Source: Halichondria panicea
Lineage: Eukaryota; Porifera; Demospongiae; Suberitida; Halichondriidae
DNA length: 64,000 nucleotides
NCBI RefSeq assembly: GCF_963675165.1
Contig: NC_087391.1
Span: 2,809,001-2,873,000 of the forward strand
Reading direction: 5' to 3'
Made by a program: the position numbers and the translations under genes. Under the pieces are notes generated by a model, which saw only the letters and a program-made list of their open reading frames with translations, was not told where the DNA came from and searched no databases. The number at the start of each line of letters is the position of its first letter. The first letter of the stretch is position 1. Shown one piece after another: positions 24,397 through 32,032 of the stretch.

Positions 24397-26680
24397 CTAT
24401 TTCAGCTGCTCAAGGATCAATGAAGTGCAAAGTAAGATTTTCTATAGGCTTCTAGTCATGTTTTTTTGGCAATATTAATTTTGTGGATTTGCAAATTAAA
24501 GCTTCGTTCTCGAGTTATGCCAAGTTTTGCTTACTTGGAATGCCATTGCAGCCTTTTCAGAAGAGTCCGTAGCAAAACTTGTTCACCGAGTGTTGCTACT
24601 CTACTTAGTAGTTAGCTCTGCACTAGAACGCTAGCTATTGGTAGCTGCAAGAGTGAGAAGAGAGCTGCAAGGCTCTGCTGACTTGCAGCCATTAATTTTA
24701 GACTTGAACTTTTGGCATCGATCGTTTTTAACAACAATCATGGTCGATCATTACCCACTATTTGAGTTTCCTAGTGATTGCAATGCAGCAAAATATTTTA
24801 TGTTATGTAGCTTTGGCACCTCCACCGAGGCATCAGCACCCGTGGTGCTTTCATTACTAATAATGAAGTTCTTTATCTAGAGTTATGTTGGTAACCTAGG
24901 GTCCTCCCTCTCCACACCATAATTACATGCACAGGCAGCTACACTTGATCTGAATGAAGTAAATGCAGGGCCGTAGCCTATGGGAGTGATCAGTGCCAAT
25001 ACATGTACCTCCAACTCTTTTTAAATTAGTACTAAAATCATTTGCATGGTGAAGTACTTTTACGTACAAATGATAATTACGCTCTCATTTGAATGGTGAA
25101 CTTCTACATACAAATAAAAAGCTCTATAATTATACAAATGAGTTACAAGTTTTTGGCACTGATCACCTCCCATAGTAGCCATGTACCAGCCTAGTTTTGA
25201 CCTGACCACTTTTTTGACGAAATGGTCATCACTATAGTGTAAACACAAAATGGACAAAGGGGTGGGGCGGGGCAGCCCACATAAACTCCTTTTCAGCATG
25301 CGCAATTCTGAGAATCTATTGCTATGGCTGCCGCTGTGAACGTCAAGAGAGCAAGTCTTCCTGACCAGGCTCACCATCCAGCAGAGAAATCCGACAACCA
25401 TTGGTACAGGGCGTGGCAGAGGAATTTTCAGCGCGTATTGCGCGCACGCATTTCTATTGTTCACCTGACCAATACAAAATTGATGGCTAGGGCCCTGGAA
25501 TGTGCAATGGAGCATGTCAATACTTCTTCATTTAAAAAGCGTAATTCCTTGTCCTAAACTCATTAACCAGGCCTTCATACAGAAAAAATTGACAGGATGG
25601 GGCAAAAGTCATAAAAATTGGGGAGGGGGGGGCAAGCCGGATATCCGTGTGCTCAGGCATCTGGGGAGTCTAGGAAATTGTTGCTTTAGACTGTCTGATA
25701 TCGCATCTGGTGCATTCTTAGGAACTGAGGTGTCAGTGTTAGAGTTAGGGTTTTTATGAAGGACAAATTGCAAAACAAAATGCCAGCAGCGACTATTTAA
25801 TGAAGTTTCAAGGTGTTATACTACTACATTATGAGTCAGTTCTTAGATAGATAAAATAGCTGTCTATTCCTGTCGCTACTGCATCGGTAGAGGAAAGCTT
25901 TTTTTAGACGAAGCTCATCAAAGCCCGGCATCCTGAGCAACACTAACTTAATGAACATCGTCCTGAAATCGCTGCATTTACTTACAGAGAGTGAATTAGA
26001 GGAAATTGTGGATATTATGAAACAGAAAGAATAAAAGTTTATCCTGTGATTCACATTGTAATGAATAATAAGACAAGATCTTTGTTTACTTTGTGTGCCA
26101 CAGGCCGTAACACCGACCTAATCCCAGGGGGGGGGCGCTTGCCCCCCTGTATATGAAGCCTTGCAAATTGCATGAGCTAGCATTGTATAGGATCACTTTT
26201 TAAAGGGCGAACCAATATAAAATTTAAGCCCCCTCAGCCTAGCTGGGTGTAGCCCGGCACCCATTCCCAACGGGTGGCCGGGGGACACACTTATGTAGGA
26301 TTTGTACTGCTGTGTTATGCAATACTGCTCCGTAAGCATCATGAATAAAATTATAAACCGCAGAATGCTGCTCTGTTGCTTATGAATAAAATTATAAACC
26401 GCACGTCCGGTGTTGGGCTGCACTCCTCAGTGCAGCAGTACAAATCCTATATAAGCATGTCCCCCGGCCACCTACCCTCAGCCCTGGACAGAAATTTTTG
26501 GCAGACCCACAATTTTTATGACGGATCTACTATAGGGATCTACTATATAATTATAGTAGATTCTACAGTACTACAGCTCTCACACTGATTAATTCGACAT
26601 TAATATGTTATACCTTTCTCCACTTCCATGAGTGCTACATTTGCCTCCTGTCTTGTATCGTTTGTCAGACCTTCAGACAT
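7159..26680 (-). CDS. INTS7: Integrator complex subunit 7, complete, 24 coding exons
   Basis: INTS7 is a helical-repeat subunit of the nuclear Integrator complex, which attenuates RNA polymerase II and processes snRNA 3' ends. Coding exons, in transcript order: 26680-26614, 24153-24024, 23084-22938, 22759-22706, 22449-22319, 21735-21653, 21586-21470, 21346-21224, 20397-20283, 18449-18253, 17065-16969, 16128-16001, 15926-15728, 15673-15626, 14502-14345, 14212-14063, 13930-13835, 10470-10406, 10314-10212, 10159-10118, 10039-9941, 7733-7625, 7567-7491, 7431-7159. Phases match at every junction; the total is 2,808 nt, 935 aa (human about 962). Diagnostic matches to animal INTS7 include ALMEVEKGLRSSRVGDQCEA, RFPFPILINAAYLKLAEVYR, DEFLRRIYSVIHSNDPIARA, LDLIPILDLMHHD, VPHIWSKNMIQ, LTLKVEGVIQHAG and the C-terminal KDYFQTQFVLALPLPGYYVV. 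The alternative AG choices at 10470 and 10314 are the least certain borders. One intron hosts a complete opposite-strand gene. Confidence 0.93.
8636..8840. repeat. Dispersed repeat, two tandem partial copies, in an INTS7 intron
   Basis: The phrase 'gctatccatgctgtaaacg' followed by 'ctatggca.ccaggtgag' occurs twice (about 8650-8695 and 8790-8840), separated by an ACAAACAAACCAAC-rich stretch. A third copy lies near 51650-51780. The repetition shows a dispersed family. I see no terminal inverted repeats and cannot assign a class. Confidence 0.45.
9277..9709. repeat. MITE-like element in INTS7 intron
   Basis: The ends are inverted repeats, 'taccgtatttacttgattaa' on the left and the complement of 'ttaatcaagtaaatacagta' on the right. 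Each continues into AAACGCCC motifs that recur inside. It is about 433 bp with no coding frame. It lies in the intron between the exons ending at 9941 and starting at 7733. Confidence 0.7.
10624..13692 (+). CDS. Secreted glycosidase-like protein, intronless, nested in an INTS7 intron
   Basis: This is an uninterrupted 1,022-aa frame with a signal peptide (residues 1-21, hydrophobic core TLFLVAIISI) and many Asn-X-Ser/Thr sites, implying secretion. Residues about 80-440 look like a TIM-barrel hydrolase: strand-like segments around GGILWPVSPSF, the motif GIANGEQDGHYFG (151-163) and VSFEGNWFYE (328-337). A class-I amidotransferase-like fold follows at about 455-495 (YDTIFVSSQLAGGEEIAR, then SGGNLVITAGN). 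That order resembles beta-galactosidase-type glycosidases with a trimerisation domain, but I cannot name a family, and the acidic residues as catalysts are inference. The C-terminal third is unrecognised and includes a Cys-rich CSLVCC stretch. The whole gene lies antisense within INTS7 intron 13834-10471, with 153 bp to the exon on one side and 142 bp on the other. Lack of introns beside a 24-exon host is compatible with retroposition or lateral gain. Confidence 0.85.
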   Translation: MIHYASTLFLVAIISIQASWAVRVYTHLLQPKENPDYDRYRVIHPSLEVFEPLPQFATLRNLPSSQAYLINYTQAIDKYCLNPNTTLGGILWPVSPSFMFSDNYKDFIDYIKEKGLYITSVHGFSPVSAGYRPPKSVLEYMEATLGSHWFGIANGEQDGHYFGAFIREEMPLNNPPLDQYLNFRDYFDRMEHILGPRLTTLLSSTYPHYQLKTGLYTLAGAETSQHGPNAQLRYSFIRGAGKQYGVIWFGNVSIYNRFGHKVYSKKKKASKTSHQTTRKIKFSCVNYTSMEGYDVDSFGDPFGPSCGTSLNLMKRLMYAQMMYNSGYVSFEGNWFYESNKGNDLSPIGLIQHNAYKWVSQKKVSLGKHLATVAIYLDYFNGWASPRQNKGVIYRTWMNLPYVNADYLTDGLLRLLYPHYQDSSYFHDETGVSSPTPYGDIVDVILTDAPVWVLKAYDTIFVSSQLAGGEEIARNLFDYVQSGGNLVITAGNLATLPRGYFNVSVTGGFRVIQAGEKVYLHSQKQPITERYNMTVRHLEYTQGATILAWLKDSTPLAIQIKDTSGGTLVVLATSYAVSSTQTNKPVSEIDEPITTPFPLLDHASLILHSSLSNASIIKSTTKLSIVTNYVDTDKLLVLVSNPLLEQQPLKFVVQNGEIINVKEIILDQSEKGQIGYLPDGYENADIGKSTPTTIAGGDTRLFQVTTTLKMTEIDKPSVKPRPIGIALHIRHIRLSLRREINSRPTFFQHYDSVVIDYSYLITKDEEFLVKERNWIATQRVKVYVDATPSLDLFPTLRLTSDAPDLYNESMSSFISLLKKMAILGSHDLILSLHIFPGDQSKESTFEQFNTTLQFLRELAKPLNITLHILDTPKNQLELLPMSRWLETYSLSSISFALSTSALLAFTDYKYDTILTTRTSMLYINAPGWDLFGLKYTNNEAISKNQTTELEIKQLLKHICSLVCCPYAKSPKTQTLDKLAKQQNHMYRGTQCNNVLPFVMDSVYLNQDEEYSDIRAVEQLLAPQ
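14831..15564. mobile_element. Foldback/MITE element with internal 165-bp tandem repeats
   Basis: The left arm 14831-14957 ('ggaggctgtaaccacttga', then 'ccaaacttctcttgcag' and 'gttattttgcaggg') is matched in inverse by the right arm 15434-15564. Between them lie about three tandem copies of a roughly 165-bp unit starting 'aaaacgttattttgcagg', 'tcaatttcaccaattttgc' (near 14928, 15092 and 15258). Unit copies differ mainly in the length of the G-run. It sits in the INTS7 intron 15625-14503. No open frame is supported. Confidence 0.75.
16633..16960. repeat. Truncated copy of the 'TGCCTCGGTG' dispersed element
   Basis: It shares 'aatgaaagca', 'ggtgctgatgcctcggt', 'tctcttttcactc..gcagct' and 'gcgttctagtgcagagcta'-type segments with the copies at 24309, 28137, 41731 and 49272, but lacks the CA-repeat end. 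It lies in an INTS7 intron and stops within about 10 bp of the splice donor of the exon ending at 16969. Confidence 0.6.
17443..18114. mobile_element. Foldback/MITE element with internal minisatellite
   Basis: The arms are almost perfectly inverted: left 17443-17573 and right 17991-18114, sharing 'cagaggagggaggacacgat', 'ctaattagctaattatcgcg' and 'gaacgattcatcttttcttt'. The centre (about 17720-17930) is a degenerate minisatellite of about 24-30 bp units built on 'ggagtgcctggggtgct' and 'cacagggatcttgga'. The unit keeps frames open on both strands and produces GVPGVLL-type peptide repeats; I consider those coincidental. It occupies much of the INTS7 intron between exons 18253 and 17065. Confidence 0.8.
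20085..20235. repeat. Dispersed repeat (family 'TATAATTATGTGTTTTATA')
   Basis: It shares 'ataattatgtgttttatata', 'accctttaccaaattatgcc', 'cgaggctatacg', 'taacacagaag' and 'ttgacaacgtg' in the same order with 21815-21960 and 45720-45890, and in inverse orientation (partial) with about 2180-2240. It is a dispersed non-coding element in an INTS7 intron; class unknown. Confidence 0.55.
21815..21957. repeat. Dispersed repeat, second copy of the 20085 family
   Basis: It has the same block order as the copy at 20085 (ataattatatgttttatata, accgaatcatgcctcgag, gtgaccgtgtaat, ttgacaacgtg). It directly abuts the inverted-repeat element that begins at 21958. Confidence 0.55.
21958..22278. repeat. MITE-like element, pogo/Tigger-style ends
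   Basis: The left end 'acagttgagcctcgattatc' and the right end 'gataatcgagactcaactgt' are inverted repeats of about 20 bp with one mismatch. The element is about 320 bp, with no coding frame. The CAGTTGAG..CTCAACTG termini resemble non-autonomous pogo-type elements. It lies in the INTS7 intron between the exons at 22319 and 21735. Confidence 0.7.
24309..24866. repeat. Dispersed element with CA/TG microsatellite (reference copy)
   Basis: This is the longest uninterrupted copy of the most abundant repeat in the window. It starts 'attatgcctcagtgcgcatg', runs through a (TG)n tract (24357-24392), 'gctcaaggatcaatgaagtg', 'gcttctagtcatg', 'tctgcactagaacgctagct' and 'gcaagagtgagaagagagct', and ends 'gaggcatcagcacccgtggt' plus 'gctttcatta'. 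The ends contain the inverted motif TGCCTYGGTG. The short frame at 24638-24880 ([13 protein letters not shown]...) recurs in other copies and belongs to the repeat. It is in the first INTS7 intron. Confidence 0.75.
25857..26040 (+). pseudogene. Possible hAT transposase C-terminal remnant
   Basis: Translated in shifting frames, the segment gives SIPVATASVEESFF, a stop, TKLIKARHP, then NLMNIVLKSL and LTESELEEIVDIMKQK. This resembles the hAT dimerisation-domain pattern (IPVASASAERSFS..LK..K..LR, then RL..LALLNI, then a short acidic helix). At least one stop codon and one frameshift interrupt it, so it is dead. It lies in the first INTS7 intron. The match is weak and by eye only; a chance match remains possible. 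Confidence 0.4.
26273..26472. repeat. Foldback element, about 40-bp arms
   Basis: The left arm 26273-26312 ('ggtggccgggggacacactt', 'gtaggatttgtactgctg') is inverted at 26432-26472 ('cagcagtacaaatcctatat', 'gtcccccggccacc'). Two direct copies of 'atgaataaaattataaaccg' lie between the arms. It is in INTS7 intron 1, beside the possible hAT remnant. Confidence 0.65.
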
Positions 26681-28136
26681 TCTGATCTTTCAGGTATCTA
26701 ACTTTTTGGTGCCTCAGATATAATATATGTACGTAGTCTACATATGCTTGCACCATAAGTACGTTACTACGTATCTCTGGGTACGTATATTGTACCAGAT
26801 TGTACTATGCTTGCACAGTCGAGTCCATGTGTGAGGTGTTTTATATAGAATCATAGAAGTGAAGAGACAAGATCCACCAGCCCCGAATGTTTCTATTGGA
26901 ACGTTGGGCCAAAAACCTGTTTTTAATCAGGGCTGGTGCGAGACTAAATTTAAAGAGCAAAAAACCTGACTGCTTTGTGCACTTCTTTATTACATGGATT
27001 TTTAATGTAGGAAGGTGAAATGTGAAATGCTGATTGCACATGACAGTTTGTAGAGGTACGTCTAGACTCGGACTCTACTGGAGATCTCATGTGTGCATGC
27101 GACGAATTAACTCAATTTTGCCTAATCGAGGTACTCGTGTCGGACCACCTCCTCTAGATCTGGTGCTCCCCTGATACCTGATTATGCACATGTAGATAGG
27201 ACTACAGATCGAGGCCCTAAGGCTGTTGAGGAAGACTATTTTGCTGACTCTATAGACTCGTGGGTCATGCATGACAGCTGTTTTCAAAGCCTTATGCAAT
27301 GTAGTGCCATTAATTGTCATCGTGAAATGACTTCATTGCATGTTTACTTTTTGCTCTTGAATTAGATCTATATCTTATATAATTATACATGTACGTAGAA
27401 AGGATCAGTAATGCAACATCGTTGCCATGGTTACTGTCATGTTGTGTATGTTACCTGTGACCCACTGCTCTTTTGAAAATGCAGCCTCCAATATACACAC
27501 TTACAAAAGAAATTAAGCTTTTACTAAGGAGCATTTAAGGCAGCTTTCATGTACTTGCCACAGTGGCATGCATAATTATGAATTAGAATGACCTCATACC
27601 CCCAAATTCTCAGTATCACCAAGAGCTTTTGGTAAGGTTAGGTCACAGCCAATTAACGCAAATAGTAAATCATATCAAGTATATACATTTTGGGTGAAAA
27701 ACGGTATTGTCAAGATATTATACAAGAAACCTTATAGTAGATCTGATCTACATGCACTTCAATTTTAATGCGGCTGTTTTTGTAAAAATCTGCCTTAACC
27801 TATACTGAGGTGTTACAAAAAGTGTAGTTTGCCCTTTGTTGCTGCATACTGCTAAGTTTCCATGTTCGTCTAGATATACGTTAGTGTTGGCAAGCTGACC
27901 ATGACGAACATTTTTCATCATGAAAACCTAGACGCTGGTGGGATGCTGGGATGCATGCAACACAGTACATGCAAATAAGTGTGAAAATTGATATCACTGC
28001 TGTTCAAGTTAACTTTATCACATGAAAAAATGACCTCCTATATCTATAATTATACGGTATAATATTTGGAGTGCATGATGCAACACTCAGAAAATTATAC
28101 AACCGCCTACGCTCCTAGACATCTAGCTATAGGTTA

Positions 28137-28411
28137 ATGAAAGCACCACGGGTGCTGATGCCTCGGTGGAGGTGCCAAAGCTACATAAAATAAAACTACT
28201 ATATTGTACTAATAGCTAGCTTCATGATGAACATCTATAATTTTGCTGCATGCAAATAGTGGGTAATTGAAGAAAACATGACTAGAAGCCTATAGAAACT
28301 CTTACTTGCACTTCATTGATCCTTGAGCAGCTGTAGTGGTCTACACACACACACACACAGACACACAAACACACCACCGTTACCTCGCTTGCGCATGCGC
28401 ACCAAGGCATA
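28137..28411. repeat. Internally deleted copy of the 24309 element, inverted
   Basis: It keeps both ends ('atgaaagcaccacgggtgct', 'gatgcctcggtggaggtgcc' and, at the far side, CA repeat plus 'gcttgcgcatgcgcaccaag') but lacks most of the interior present at 24309 and 41731. Retention of both ends with internal loss is typical of non-autonomous element derivatives. Confidence 0.7.
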
Positions 28412-28585
28412 ATTAAGTGTATCATGAAGTATTTTGTCTCCTAGCTGATATTCCTCAAAACAAAATATTTCAAGACAGCCATAATATTTGGTCTGGGAAG
28501 AGGAGGACAGATACCGCCTTTAAATATTGGTTCCCCAGTGAAACTTGGTCCCCCAGCCTAAACAATAGACTGATGCTACAATTCT

Positions 28586-28625
28586 CATGTAGTGTGTCCC
28601 CTGACATCAGGGGACACACTACATG
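28586..28625. repeat. Perfect 19-bp inverted repeat, 2-bp spacer
   Basis: The arms are catgtagtgtgtcccctga and its exact complement, separated by 'ca'. The site lies about 355 bp downstream of the semaphorin stop codon. It could extrude as a cruciform or form a hairpin in the 3' UTR. Confidence 0.7.
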
Positions 28626-28980
28626 CAGACAGTGTTTGCCATGCATTTCTTCTGTTCCACAATTATTTCAGTGGAGTTGACCCCCCCCCCCCCCGGATAA
28701 AAATGTGTGACAAGTGTCACAGTATTTGTGTACTGGCTCAACGTACTTATCACTTTGCTAGTTAGACAGTGTTACCGTCACTGTATCATGAGGCTGTCTT
28801 GAAGGTTTATTTCTTTATGTCAATGATGTCATCGGAGCACATATATACATGTACAATAATACATGCGTGATTGTAATGGTTGTACATGTTACTTATCGGT
28901 ATGATTCATAGCACTTGAGTTCAGGATAACAGAACGCATGTTTACAGTTAGCTGCTACAGTTAGTTAGTTGCTGTATACC

Positions 28981-31371
28981 CTACACATCAGAAATGGGTG
29001 AGTCCAATGGTGAGGATGGCTCGCTCGATAAACTGTTTTCCCTTAGCCAGGTTGTGGAGTCAGTTCTCCCTCGAGGAGCAGTGTAACCTGGGAATTTCTT
29101 TCGCCCAACGCCATTCGTAGTAGTGTGGCCAATAGACTTGTGTCCTCGATGTGGATGGCTGCTGCCTGCAACATTAAAACTTCTTAGAGGAGGAACAACA
29201 TCACACTCGTCAAAAGCGTCATCTTCAGTTGAAACATACATGTTGATGTCTTTACTATTTTTGCGCTTGTGTGTATTTCCAGAAGGAGGTGGAGCAAGAG
29301 CAAGGGGAGTTGGTTTCAGTTGCAACGAAGGAATTTTTGAGGGAATCGTCGGAATGTAGCTAGGATTGTCTCTCATAGCAAGGTCTTTCTTTTGAATCTG
29401 TTTCTGAATGTCATCAGTGATTCGGTTGTTGACTTGTGTGATAGTGTTAGATCTAGCGTCTGCTTGACCAGAATGTCTGTGATGGTTTATGGAGTGTTTG
29501 TGCTTTTTTGGAGTTATGAACAACTTCAAGAAGAGAAAACACACAAAGGCACCAACTGGTATTCCTACAACAAAAGCTCCTATTGTAGCTCCGACTAGAT
29601 CTGGAATTGAGATGGAACTATCAGACATGGCAGACAAGCTACCAACAGAGGTAGTAGATATTTCTCCAGGCTCTTCCTCATGATCTAATGTTGTGATCTG
29701 GCAAGAGGGTGTAAGTGGTGTAGTAGTGTCTGATCTTGAACCGCAAGTGTCAATGATACGACTCTCAATTGTCAGAACAGATTGAATAATGGTTAGAGGA
29801 CTAGATGTTATCTTATTGGTGCACCTGTCTCCGTCCCAACCACAGTATGCATCTTTCGAGTCCAGGCATGCGAAGCAACTGTCATATTTAGAACAATCAC
29901 CTAGTGATATTAGCATTACATGGTTATCTGTTGTTGCATACAGGAATCGAGTTTCATCGGAATTACGACGAATAGTGAGGTGTCCTAATGCACTTCCAAA
30001 TCGATTTATCACATCTTCCTGTCTGTTTCCTTCATCATCAATCACTAGTTGATGAAGATCACCATTTTGAGTGGAATAGTACATAATAGTTTGAGTACTT
30101 TGATTGTAATTAATGATGTCAACGATAAGCTTGTCTAGTCTCTTTCCCGCGACTGTGTGGAGAGGTTGGGAGTCCATTGAAGTAACATCATTGAACACCA
30201 GCTGGTACTGGGAGGCATCAGAAATTGATCGTTGATTATCACCCTCTCCTGGACAAGAAAACGTGTCTGCAGTCACTCTTCTCCATGTCAGAGGATTTCC
30301 ATCAGAAACCAAATATTGCCCATCCTCAAACACTTTTGTTAAACTCCCGGCAGAGTTGGGATCAAAATTAAACTTGCAGATTGCACTTCCACTTGGTGCG
30401 TTAACAGGTGAGGTGAACACTCCGTAGAGAAACTGTTGCCCATCAGGTTGTACCCAAAAAACAGTTGACTGCAGGTTGTCATAAGAATATGGTATTGTGC
30501 CTTGTGTTGCGAAAGAAGTGCAAGACATTCTCGCCTTCTGAAATGTAAGGAAAAAGTTGGTCGGGTAAATTGCTTCTGGGTTCATTCCATTGTCACTCTT
30601 ACATATCCTGACTGCTCTTGAATAAACCACAGATTTTCCTTGATCAACTTCATAGGCACGCTCTCGCAAAAAAAAGTACACATGACTATCTGTCTCGTAA
30701 GATGAAACAAATGTTGGCTCGTGCAGCCAGCGCTGATCCGAACTAGGAACATTGACAAGAATTGTATTATCTCTTTGTAAAGGATTAGGGGCCATTCCTA
30801 TGGTCTGGGAAGCAAATGCATTAAATCTTGTTCCAGAGAAGAATCGTTCACCACTAGTGAGTGTAGCAACAATTTGGGTGTTGTCAGAGTAAGGACTGAA
30901 TCCATTGTCCACATTCTGAACATCAGTCATATATTCATAAACAGAAATGTTGGAAACGTTGTGTAGAGTGCATTTCGGTCTGAATGCATTTGTACCGCAT
31001 ACCAATATTCTATCACCTGCAGGTACCAACTGTATCAGCTTCACAAAGTTTTGGCATGATGAGGGATCGTTTCCAAGCTGCCCTGGAAGCTCAAACCCCA
31101 CACAGTTTTCGTAGACGCTGGCCTTAGGAGTCAAATCAGCATACTCGTGTACTTGGAGCTCAAAACTTGTGGAAAATAGACTGTTTAAGGATCCCAACAT
31201 CAGTTTATTGTGGATAATGGATACAGTATCAACAGGTCCTTGCAGTGAGCATATACGACCATAGGTTGTGTCCTGACAGGTAGGTGCACTGATTCCAGCT
31301 GAGTATGCGGAACTCAGTGCTAGATGTAGACAGAAGAGTAGAAACACAAAAACTTGCATCTTTAAAACCAA
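28981..31371 (-). CDS. Transmembrane semaphorin (Sema-PSI-TM), intronless
   Basis: Semaphorins are plexin ligands or receptors that guide cell movement and adhesion at the cell surface. The 796-aa frame has a signal peptide (about 1-22, VFVFLLFCLHLALSS). A Sema beta-propeller covers about 45-490: DRILVCGTNAFRPKC at 120-134, GERFFSGTRFNAF at 174-186, and FVSSYETDSHVYFFLRERA then YSRAVRICKSDNG at about 221-262. A PSI module follows (about 493-517, CSKYDSCFACLDSKDAYCGW), then one membrane helix at about 592-618 (GAFVVGIPVGAFVCFLFLKL) and a basic, Ser/Pro-rich cytoplasmic tail of about 175 residues. There is no immunoglobulin or thrombospondin module, which is closest to the class 6 layout. The start used is the first Met (31371); Met5 is also possible. 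Bilaterian semaphorin genes are normally split into many exons, so the single exon is notable. I do not assign a vertebrate symbol. Confidence 0.92.
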   Translation of the reverse strand: MVLKMQVFVFLLFCLHLALSSAYSAGISAPTCQDTTYGRICSLQGPVDTVSIIHNKLMLGSLNSLFSTSFELQVHEYADLTPKASVYENCVGFELPGQLGNDPSSCQNFVKLIQLVPAGDRILVCGTNAFRPKCTLHNVSNISVYEYMTDVQNVDNGFSPYSDNTQIVATLTSGERFFSGTRFNAFASQTIGMAPNPLQRDNTILVNVPSSDQRWLHEPTFVSSYETDSHVYFFLRERAYEVDQGKSVVYSRAVRICKSDNGMNPEAIYPTNFFLTFQKARMSCTSFATQGTIPYSYDNLQSTVFWVQPDGQQFLYGVFTSPVNAPSGSAICKFNFDPNSAGSLTKVFEDGQYLVSDGNPLTWRRVTADTFSCPGEGDNQRSISDASQYQLVFNDVTSMDSQPLHTVAGKRLDKLIVDIINYNQSTQTIMYYSTQNGDLHQLVIDDEGNRQEDVINRFGSALGHLTIRRNSDETRFLYATTDNHVMLISLGDCSKYDSCFACLDSKDAYCGWDGDRCTNKITSSPLTIIQSVLTIESRIIDTCGSRSDTTTPLTPSCQITTLDHEEEPGEISTTSVGSLSAMSDSSISIPDLVGATIGAFVVGIPVGAFVCFLFLKLFITPKKHKHSINHHRHSGQADARSNTITQVNNRITDDIQKQIQKKDLAMRDNPSYIPTIPSKIPSLQLKPTPLALAPPPSGNTHKRKNSKDINMYVSTEDDAFDECDVVPPLRSFNVAGSSHPHRGHKSIGHTTTNGVGRKKFPGYTAPRGRTDSTTWLRENSLSSEPSSPLDSPISDV

Positions 31372-31557
31372 ATCGCTTTTACTAACACAAAATTTTCATT
31401 GTGCAAGGAGACTGACATACCGGGTACTGTGCTGCGTTGCGACTTTTTACCACTGGAATGCTGGAATCTTCAATTTTTCACTCCCTAGGCCCTTTGTGAT
31501 CTTGAAGCCTCGCCTGAAGCACCGCCTACAGAGCTGCACACTCGACACTATTTTAAG
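31372..31557. promoter_or_regulatory. Head-to-head promoter region between semaphorin and the 31558 exon
   Basis: Only 186 bp separate the semaphorin start codon (minus strand) from the ATG of the plus-strand leader exon. Both promoters and 5' UTRs must therefore overlap or be very short, unless upstream 5' exons exist. No TATA motif with convincing spacing is seen. The shared-promoter role is inferred from geometry. Confidence 0.45.
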
Positions 31558-31791
31558 ATGTTTGCTGTCAAACTACGCTCACTTTTTCTCCCCAAGGTAC
31601 GGTAGATGTATAATTATTTTCACAAATATGTATTCAATCTATAGTTGAATTTATAGCGCAGAAGTGCAGCCAGGAATTTTGTAGCCCTAGTAAGGTGAAG
31701 TACTGACTGACAATGTAAATATTGCAGACATCGCTGGCAGGACCTTTAGTCAGAGGAAGGTTCCTACTAAGCAACAGTCAAGGCTCCAGCA
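31558..31791 (+). CDS. Two putative 5' exons encoding a mitochondrial-type leader
   Basis: ATG at 31558 opens MFAVKLRSLFLPK, followed by a GT donor at 31597. After an AG at 31727 the frame continues TSLAGPLVRGRFLLSNSQGS up to a strong GTAAGT donor at 31792. The 34-35 residues are rich in Arg, Lys, Leu and Ser with no acidic residues, as in matrix-targeting presequences. The next plus-strand gene is DLST, a matrix enzyme that lacks its own leader in the exons found, so these are probably its first exons. However, the exon leaves one base and the DLST exon at 37610 needs two, so at least one intermediate exon or another border would be required. They could instead belong to an unrelated gene. 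Confidence 0.5.
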
Positions 31792-31915
31792 GTAAGTATG
31801 GTATACTCTTAATTGATTGCATAGCTGTACAGGGCAGAGAGAGAGAATGTGTGTGGGAATCGTGGTGTGCTCCAATTAGAGTGGCACCTTAGGCATGCAG
31901 GGTGAAATGCACACC

Positions 31916-32032
31916 ATGCAGAGGAGCGACACGAGTACCTCCATTAGGGTTAAAAGTCACATGCCACGTTAATGTTGAATTTTGCACGTGATCAAGCCTA
32001 ATCGAGGTACTCGTGTCGCACCTCTGGGTACA
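31916..32032. repeat. Short inverted-repeat element, second copy of the 6783 family
   Basis: The left end 'gcagaggagcgacacgagta' pairs with the right end 'gtactcgtgtcgcacctctg'. The interior 'gttgaattttgcacgtgatc' matches the copy at 6783-6918. It has no coding capacity. Confidence 0.65.

Larger units (their letters stand above)
26681..28980. other. INTS7 promoter side and semaphorin 3' flank; repeats only
   Basis: This stretch between the INTS7 start codon (26680) and the semaphorin stop codon (28981) contains no recognisable exon. The INTS7 promoter and 5' UTR must begin here, but no distinctive core element is obvious. It contains a partial copy of the GAGGTACTCGTGTCG family (27093-27160), a copy of the CA-repeat element, a palindrome and a poly-C run at about 28681-28694. 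Confidence 0.5.

Noticed and set aside
24638..24880. Frame [13 protein letters not shown]..., similar to frames at 41814-42002 and 16697-16888
   Set aside because: The similarity comes from copies of the same dispersed repeat; the frames end differently and are not conserved as proteins.
25324..25557. 77-aa plus-strand frame MAAAVNVKRASLPD...
   Set aside because: Lies in INTS7 intron 1 between repeats, no domain, no homologue recognised, no splice partners.
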